The position numbers and the translations under genes are program-made. The notes beneath the pieces are model-generated. The model did not search any database. It was not told the DNA's origin and saw nothing but the letters and a program-made list of their open reading frames with translations. From CAIXSC01 sp046349915 (GTDB lineage: Bacteria > Planctomycetota > Planctomycetia > Pirellulales > Pirellulaceae), in the NCBI GenBank assembly GCA_046349915.1, contig JAXMBL010000004.1, forward strand, positions 1,555,815 to 1,619,814: a stretch of 64,000 nucleotides of DNA, in the 5' to 3' direction. Below are positions 59,901-64,000 of this stretch, piece after piece (within the stretch, counting starts at the first letter, position 1; every line of letters begins with the position of its first letter).

Positions 59901-62295
59901 ACTCTATTGCACGCGAAACACTTCGGGCAACAACAGCGCCTATCCCGCGGAACTCTATAACTCGACGAATGGACTCGACCTCGGTCGCATGGCGCCTGCT
60001 CGTCAGTTTGCCATGGGCGGTCCTCAGTTGCGTCATCCGGTGTGGCGAGCAGTGGTGACGAACGCGCCCGCGGGCGGCCAAGGTGTGCAGGCAGTAGCGG
60101 CTGCGGCTCCGGTGTCGACCAGCTTTGAACCGAATGACTTGGGGTTAACGCCCGAGCGAATTGTTTGGTTCTCGCCACAAGACCCGGGCGCCGTGCCCGA
60201 AGCGAACATGATTTTCTGGGAACGTACCGGAACGCTCGCCGCCGCGGCAAACACGCAGCCTGCGGTTTCCAACGTGGTGCTCGCCCCGTGCCGTTATGCC
60301 GTGGTGGGGCCGAGAGCCAATACATCTCCGAGCGCCAAGAATCTCGGCATGGACGGAATGGCTGCTACCTATGAGGCCGGTCCCGAACAGATCCGGATTG
60401 GCTCGGCTACTTTTGACACGGTTGGGTACGCCGCGTATCCAACTACCGGAACGCAGATTCAATCTCCGCTGGGAATCATTTGCGCCGCGGATCCGCCAGC
60501 GGGCTGGGTGAACAATAAGAGCTCGATGAATCCGCGGAACGTCGGGATGAACATTTCCGAGCCGCTCCCGACCTCGGGCAATTACTATCCCGAGCCGAAT
60601 CCGAATAATGACATGCGAGTGCCTAGGGACGCGTATGTCGATGCGTCGCTGCCCCACCATCCAGTGAACAACAACTGCCCCGACACGCCGTTCGACACGG
60701 GTGGCGGCGCTCAAGCGACCGCTCGTCGAGCACTCTTGGGCGGCTCGCTCCGGACTCGCACGCTTTTCCATCACAAGGCGGTCTTCTTGCAACGGTTGGC
60801 GAACCCGCTGATTCCGTGGAATCCCGACCCGACCGATACGCAGTACGGTAGCTACTACACCAACACCTTGGCGGTGAATCCGTACATTACGGTCGATTGG
60901 TCGAGCATCGATCTGACGGTCTACAACGGCGAGGATTTCAACACGGAAGAACCGGTCGGCATGATGGGTATGGAATGGCGTGATCAGGACGATCCGAATC
61001 CGTATCAAGGCAGCCCTCCGGACGAGCGATTCTCAACGCGTGAGCGAGGCGTGCGCACGATGGCGGTGGACCGCAATCTGTGGCCGCCCATGACCACGAC
61101 GCCGCGTACGGCGGACGCCTTGAATGATCGCTGCTTCCCGTATCAGTTGAAGCATACGTTGGGTTACATCAATTGGACGGCTGATGATCAGCCGAACACG
61201 ACGGGGATGCCGGCCGCCTATGTCGGTTCTCCCAATACGGTGAACGAGCATCCCTATCCGTGGCTTGCCTGGAATAATCGTCCCTATGCAAATCCGATGG
61301 AGCTATTGCTCGTTCCCGCATCATCGCCGCAGCGGTTGTGCTACGACTTTGGCGTTGCGCAGGGTGGCAATCGCATCTACGACGCTTCGCAGGGACCGCC
61401 CACCGATCCAGCTCGCGATCCGTATTCGTACTTGCTGAACTTCTTCCTGACCTCGCCTACCAACGTGGCCGGGGAGGCGCCGCACTACTACCGCATCTTC
61501 GACCATTTGGAGACGCCATCGCTGTTTGCGGGCACGGAGAAATGGTTCTACTCGTCGAATTTCGCCGATACGTCGGCGAATGACTTGATTGATACATCGA
61601 CGCACCAGCCAGCGACATTCCGGCCGCCCTTTAGTCGCTTGCCGCGTTACCGCGATCCGGGCAAGATGAACATCAATACGGTTTTCGACTATCGGGAATG
61701 GCGAGCGTTGGCGAGTGGTTTCCCGGCCTACGAGTCACTGGCGTTTTACGACAAGTTCGTGACAAGTCGACGCGGCTACGCTGCCGGTTCGTACGGCGAT
61801 TACCCGACGATCTTTTCAAATCCATTCCGCTCGGCCAACTCGAGTGACATCGCGGTGAATCTGACAAACTTTGGCGACTATCGCAAAACGGGCGCCGAAG
61901 TGGGACTCTTGCGTCCCGATACCAACGCGGCGAATATCGGCGCCGCCACGGTGCCATTGTTCGCCATCCCCTCGGGCGCTCGCTACGACAATACGGCTCG
62001 TAATCCGTACTTCGCCTATCGCGGCATCAACCGCTTGAGCAACCTCACCACGAACCACTCGAACGTTTACGCGATGTGGATCACGATGGGGCATTTCTAT
62101 GTGGAACCCGCCGGAACGGTGTCGCCCGCGCATCCTGACGGCATGCGTTTGACACAAGAAGTCGGGTCGGATCAAGGGACCGTGCAACGGCATCGGAGCT
62201 TCTACTTGATCGATCGGTCCGTGCCGGTAGCGTTTGAGCCGGGTGAAAACCATAACGTCGACCGCGTCTTCTTGATCCGTCGGTTTATTGAGTAA
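56971..62295 (+). CDS. Giant GspK/PilX-like pseudopilin with Asp-rich loops
   Basis: 1774 residues from ATG 56971; AAGGAG lies seven bases upstream and decides this start, though the frame is open from 56809. The N-terminus RRGVILLVVLSLIVLFTLIA resembles GspK/PilX (no Glu at position 5 after the cleavage site, as in GspK). GspK is usually about 330 residues. The exceptional length is made of globular segments with calcium-loop-like motifs DADGDNRVDRWDVDNDGDG (near 373), VNDDADMNTDEADE, VDDDGNGVVDEPYE, VSNDGDMPIDEADE and MQDDDGDGQTDEPDE (near 895). It is probably the tip or cap subunit of the pseudopilus, or a surface adhesin built on it. Confidence 0.83.
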   Translation: MLRRKPTRRGVILLVVLSLIVLFTLIAVTYAIVASQYKMTARAAAKLEVVGDDPRNDLDRAAYIVVRDSNVESSLTSHSLLRDKLGVDGVRGRVTSTTAILGGQFIQMNYAVVSGTFADQAAHYNGCEFSFVTGAQRGYTTRVMGYDPTSALVQIATQDNDAAAVNVPAVGDEFVINGRMFNGTGFGYDTPQAASDVPALNQLTRINNLPSGGNPYTDAPVALLPHFAGYSSATLDSNVTDVGGADESYDAPDYQNMHIAMVPASALGSNDILPSYHRSDLIAYWIKWLNLNVMTMLSPAEARLVFERPYGNDWIFNTADETVAPWQNVPPPVRAAIVDLKRRLIFRPLPEDHPGFNGGNPMFTVLGGTTLGALDADGDNRVDRWDVDNDGDGIADSIWIDPGFPITTAKDGRQYKKLVAILIRDMDGRVNLNAMGAIAHTGATFKNLQIADATYAPGLANNANLPRGLGVGPGDFYLGDIFGSTTLSSVTTGRYGTDAKPGSLNTDDLLSALKRMGTSTNYTTAAEGYGSPPDLSGRGQIALDHNGQPIFASMGNANETIDDPYDSDPLANRGEDAMYTPAEFERLLRHNDPDASLLPSRLYNLDSSTFSSESNRKLVTTHSSDIPVSNTYLPFDLRTSSNSAVQNVLATIQNNSGRGPSLLDLYRVRYVQAGLNYGTNGVNDDADMNTDEADEVTRERTKISLEMRKVAPFEILHGQKFDINRWWGNGVDDDGNGVVDEPYESHRFGSDGVSNDGDMPIDEADEQAAEERVWPSPPHTQFGNVRFSNYNDNPIKTLDDTARRQMYARNLFCLMMLVMDDGYEDPFPSEPTLTQPQRRELTVRRIAQWAINAVDFRDPDAIMTPFEYDANPWNGWYVDGNIATDESTFNFATNMQDDDGDGQTDEPDEQFLGRERRVVWGAEYPDLLINENVAFHNRGVRDTDLDDDMTPSKAIVSAMRRDDMDQFRIPQGSWYLELYCTRNTSGNNSAYPAELYNSTNGLDLGRMAPARQFAMGGPQLRHPVWRAVVTNAPAGGQGVQAVAAAAPVSTSFEPNDLGLTPERIVWFSPQDPGAVPEANMIFWERTGTLAAAANTQPAVSNVVLAPCRYAVVGPRANTSPSAKNLGMDGMAATYEAGPEQIRIGSATFDTVGYAAYPTTGTQIQSPLGIICAADPPAGWVNNKSSMNPRNVGMNISEPLPTSGNYYPEPNPNNDMRVPRDAYVDASLPHHPVNNNCPDTPFDTGGGAQATARRALLGGSLRTRTLFHHKAVFLQRLANPLIPWNPDPTDTQYGSYYTNTLAVNPYITVDWSSIDLTVYNGEDFNTEEPVGMMGMEWRDQDDPNPYQGSPPDERFSTRERGVRTMAVDRNLWPPMTTTPRTADALNDRCFPYQLKHTLGYINWTADDQPNTTGMPAAYVGSPNTVNEHPYPWLAWNNRPYANPMELLLVPASSPQRLCYDFGVAQGGNRIYDASQGPPTDPARDPYSYLLNFFLTSPTNVAGEAPHYYRIFDHLETPSLFAGTEKWFYSSNFADTSANDLIDTSTHQPATFRPPFSRLPRYRDPGKMNINTVFDYREWRALASGFPAYESLAFYDKFVTSRRGYAAGSYGDYPTIFSNPFRSANSSDIAVNLTNFGDYRKTGAEVGLLRPDTNAANIGAATVPLFAIPSGARYDNTARNPYFAYRGINRLSNLTTNHSNVYAMWITMGHFYVEPAGTVSPAHPDGMRLTQEVGSDQGTVQRHRSFYLIDRSVPVAFEPGENHNVDRVFLIRRFIE

Positions 62296-62323
62296 CGTCG
62301 CGAGCGAATCGAGGAATATTTCC

Positions 62324-63805
62324 ATGAAGAACATCGAAACTGCTTCGCGAACTCGCGACCGACGTTCCGCCTTCACACTCGTCGAAATGCTGGTGACGAT
62401 CACCGTCACGCTGCTCGTGATGCTCGCACTGGTCACAACTTTCGAATGGATTGGCGGACGCGTCGCCGAAGGCCGCTCGACGATCGAGTTATCCAACGAA
62501 CTGCGCGGCGCGGCGTTGCTGTTGCAGCACGACCTCGACCGCCTGACCGTCCCCGTACGTCCCTTCACGCAGGTGGAGGGAGCCAACGGTTATTTTCATT
62601 ACCTGGAACTGCCCGAATGGGATGGAACCACACAATCGACGCTCAACATCCAGGGCGATACCGACGATGTGCTGGCGTTCACGGCTCGCATGGACGTCGA
62701 GCAGTATTCAGGCAAGTTGCCTTTCACTATAGGTGGGACTACGCGAGCCACTTCGAAAGAAGCGGAGATCATCTGGTGGGCTCAGCACGTCGACTTGAAT
62801 GAAGATGGCACTATCACGCCAGACGAACAAGTGAATCGCGTGCTTCACCGACGAGTGCTTCTGCTGAAGCCCGAGTTCAATTCAACGACAGGGCAGGGCG
62901 AGTGGTTTCAGCTACCGCAAGCGTTCACTGGTGCGGCCTCGTACAACGTCACCAACCAAGGTGATTTGGCGACGCTCGCCTCGCATTTGCGCCAGCTCTA
63001 CAACACTTGTGATGTCTCGATTCGTTTTCAAAGGTCGCTCGCGGGCAGCAATCTGACGTTGTACGTTTATGCCAACTCTTTGGCTGATCTCACGAAGCCC
63101 GAGAATCGCTTCATGCGTCATCCGTTGGTGTTGCGAAGCGGTTCCTATTTCTTCCCAGCGGCGTCCGTGTCGTATCCGAACTATCCATTTCCGATCGATA
63201 TCGACCCCAACAGCGTGACGAATCTATCGACGATCCCGTTGTGGGGCGCTAGACGCGGCGAGGACGTGGTGCTTTCGAACGTGCTGGCATTCGATGTGCG
63301 CGCCTATGATCCCGAGGTATTTGTCGCTGGTGGGGGCGGAGTTGGGTTGTTGCCTAGTGACAATGGTTGGACGTCGACTGGGGCGGTCTCTGGTGCCGTG
63401 GCACGCGGCGGATTTGTCGATCTTAACTATCGGCGACGCTATCCTGCCATGTCGTGGTCGACCGCGGCGGCTTCCACGTTTTCCGAGTACCCGCTCCTCA
63501 AGCCCGCACATGTGCCGCTCACTGCGCCGTTTCCGGCGTCGCCTGGTATTCAGCCGTTCTATGACACGTGGACATTCCATTACGAAGAGAACGGCATCGA
63601 CGATAACGGCGATTCCGTGATCGATGGCGCGATGAATGGTATCGATGACAACGGCTCAAATGGCGTCGACGATCCGGCGGAACGCGACTCGGCGCCTCCC
63701 TACGGTGCTCCACTTCGCGGCATCAGCACTTTGCTGCGAGTCTACGAACCCGATAATCGTCAGGTGCAGCAGCAGACGGTGAAGATCAACTTCGTGCCCG
63801 AATAA
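62324..63805 (+). CDS. Prepilin-like protein (GspJ/PilW-like)
   Basis: 493 residues from ATG 62324, with GAGGAA upstream; a TTG 12 codons earlier is an alternative. The leader ends RRSA before FTLVEMLVTITVTLLVMLAL, again with Ala before the cleavage site. The family-typical GspJ helix is followed by a large beta-rich domain. Near the C-terminus two calcium-loop-like motifs occur (GIDDNGDSVIDG, GIDDNGSNGVDDPAE, about 425-456). It is the last gene seen in the locus; secretin, GspL/M and prepilin peptidase genes, if linked, lie outside the window. Confidence 0.83.
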   Translation: MKNIETASRTRDRRSAFTLVEMLVTITVTLLVMLALVTTFEWIGGRVAEGRSTIELSNELRGAALLLQHDLDRLTVPVRPFTQVEGANGYFHYLELPEWDGTTQSTLNIQGDTDDVLAFTARMDVEQYSGKLPFTIGGTTRATSKEAEIIWWAQHVDLNEDGTITPDEQVNRVLHRRVLLLKPEFNSTTGQGEWFQLPQAFTGAASYNVTNQGDLATLASHLRQLYNTCDVSIRFQRSLAGSNLTLYVYANSLADLTKPENRFMRHPLVLRSGSYFFPAASVSYPNYPFPIDIDPNSVTNLSTIPLWGARRGEDVVLSNVLAFDVRAYDPEVFVAGGGGVGLLPSDNGWTSTGAVSGAVARGGFVDLNYRRRYPAMSWSTAAASTFSEYPLLKPAHVPLTAPFPASPGIQPFYDTWTFHYEENGIDDNGDSVIDGAMNGIDDNGSNGVDDPAERDSAPPYGAPLRGISTLLRVYEPDNRQVQQQTVKINFVPE

Positions 63806-64000
63806 GAGGCCCACCACGAAATGGGCGAATTTGCAGGGCGGATGGGTGGACCACGAATCGGTCGAATCGCACGAATGAAGGCGCGGCCTTTGCGAGAGAA
63901 ATCGATTGCGAAGGTCGCCAAATAGGCCGCCCATCCCAGACTGTGGATGCATCCTGCGATGTGGAGTCTCGCCCCAAGCTTGCTTGAGGAGTGGACTGCG
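63806..64000. other. Right-end intergenic DNA
   Basis: No gene seen. It holds a second copy of the CCCCAAGC-TT-GCTTGGGG palindrome with one arm base changed (63972-63989). No terminator with a T-tract follows the last pseudopilin gene. Confidence 0.55.
63972..63989. repeat. CCCCAAGC-TT-GCTTGAGG near-palindrome
   Basis: Matches 22580-22597 except for one base in the right arm. Second member of a possible dispersed family. Confidence 0.55.

Noticed and set aside
58855..60081. 408-codon reverse-strand frame inside the giant pseudopilin gene
   Set aside because: No recognisable domain, and it lies wholly inside a gene with a convincing start and neighbours.

Overview
The window looks like chromosomal DNA of a planctomycete (Planctomycetota, probably near the Pirellulales). 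It is GC-rich. It carries a MoxR/VWA/coiled-coil membrane gene block, WD-type PQQ propeller and GYF_2/zinc-ribbon proteins, a sigma factor without a recognisable region 3, and type II secretion/type IV pilus genes with unusually large pseudopilins. It is also strewn with short palindromes reading CGACGGACT-nnn-AGTCCGTCG, typically just after stop codons. No phage, transposase or CRISPR array was seen. Placement below phylum level is inference.

Layout. (1) 399-19534: eleven same-strand genes with very small gaps and several 4-base stop/start overlaps. First comes a cell-envelope block: a toroid-fold exported protein, a BatA-like VWA protein, a second VWA/amidotransferase-like membrane protein, a three-TM membrane protein, a 1475-residue coiled-coil protein, a MoxR ATPase and a DUF58 protein. 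Then come an HTH regulator and cofactor genes larB, nnrD and ribF. The ribF product carries a C-terminal barstar-like domain. (2) 19519-22999: repeats, an EF-hand exported protein, tRNA-Gly(CCC) with a clear terminator, and a gene-poor stretch with hairpins. (3) 23000-29272: two paralogous DUF4062-NACHT-FGE/C-type-lectin proteins whose last codons look like variable regions of a diversity-generating retroelement (DGR). (4) 29523-35576: monomeric isocitrate dehydrogenase, a methyltransferase, five copies of a 131-bp composite repeat, a ClpP-like protein, a GYF_2 membrane protein and a small exported protein. (5) 35585-45010: a FadL-like outer-membrane protein, an XPB-like helicase with a DUF790/Bax1-like nuclease, a membrane protein, a PQQ propeller, a sigma factor, a short glycosyltransferase piece and a MaoC hydratase. 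(6) 45286-63805: a pilus/type II secretion locus with two PilB/GspE ATPases, PilT, GspF/PilC and six consecutive prepilin-like proteins, one of 1774 residues.

The most interesting signal is in region 3. The two NACHT proteins have diverged through most of their length, including at synonymous sites. Yet a 69-nt window at their C-terminal ends aligns without gaps, differs almost only at the first two positions of codons ending in C, and is bracketed by identical 18-nt and 17-nt flanks. That is what adenine-specific mutagenesis from an AAC-rich template would leave. No reverse transcriptase or template repeat is visible in this window, so the driving element, if it exists, lies elsewhere in the genome. 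The ribF-barstar fusion, the composite repeats and the giant pseudopilin are secondary leads.
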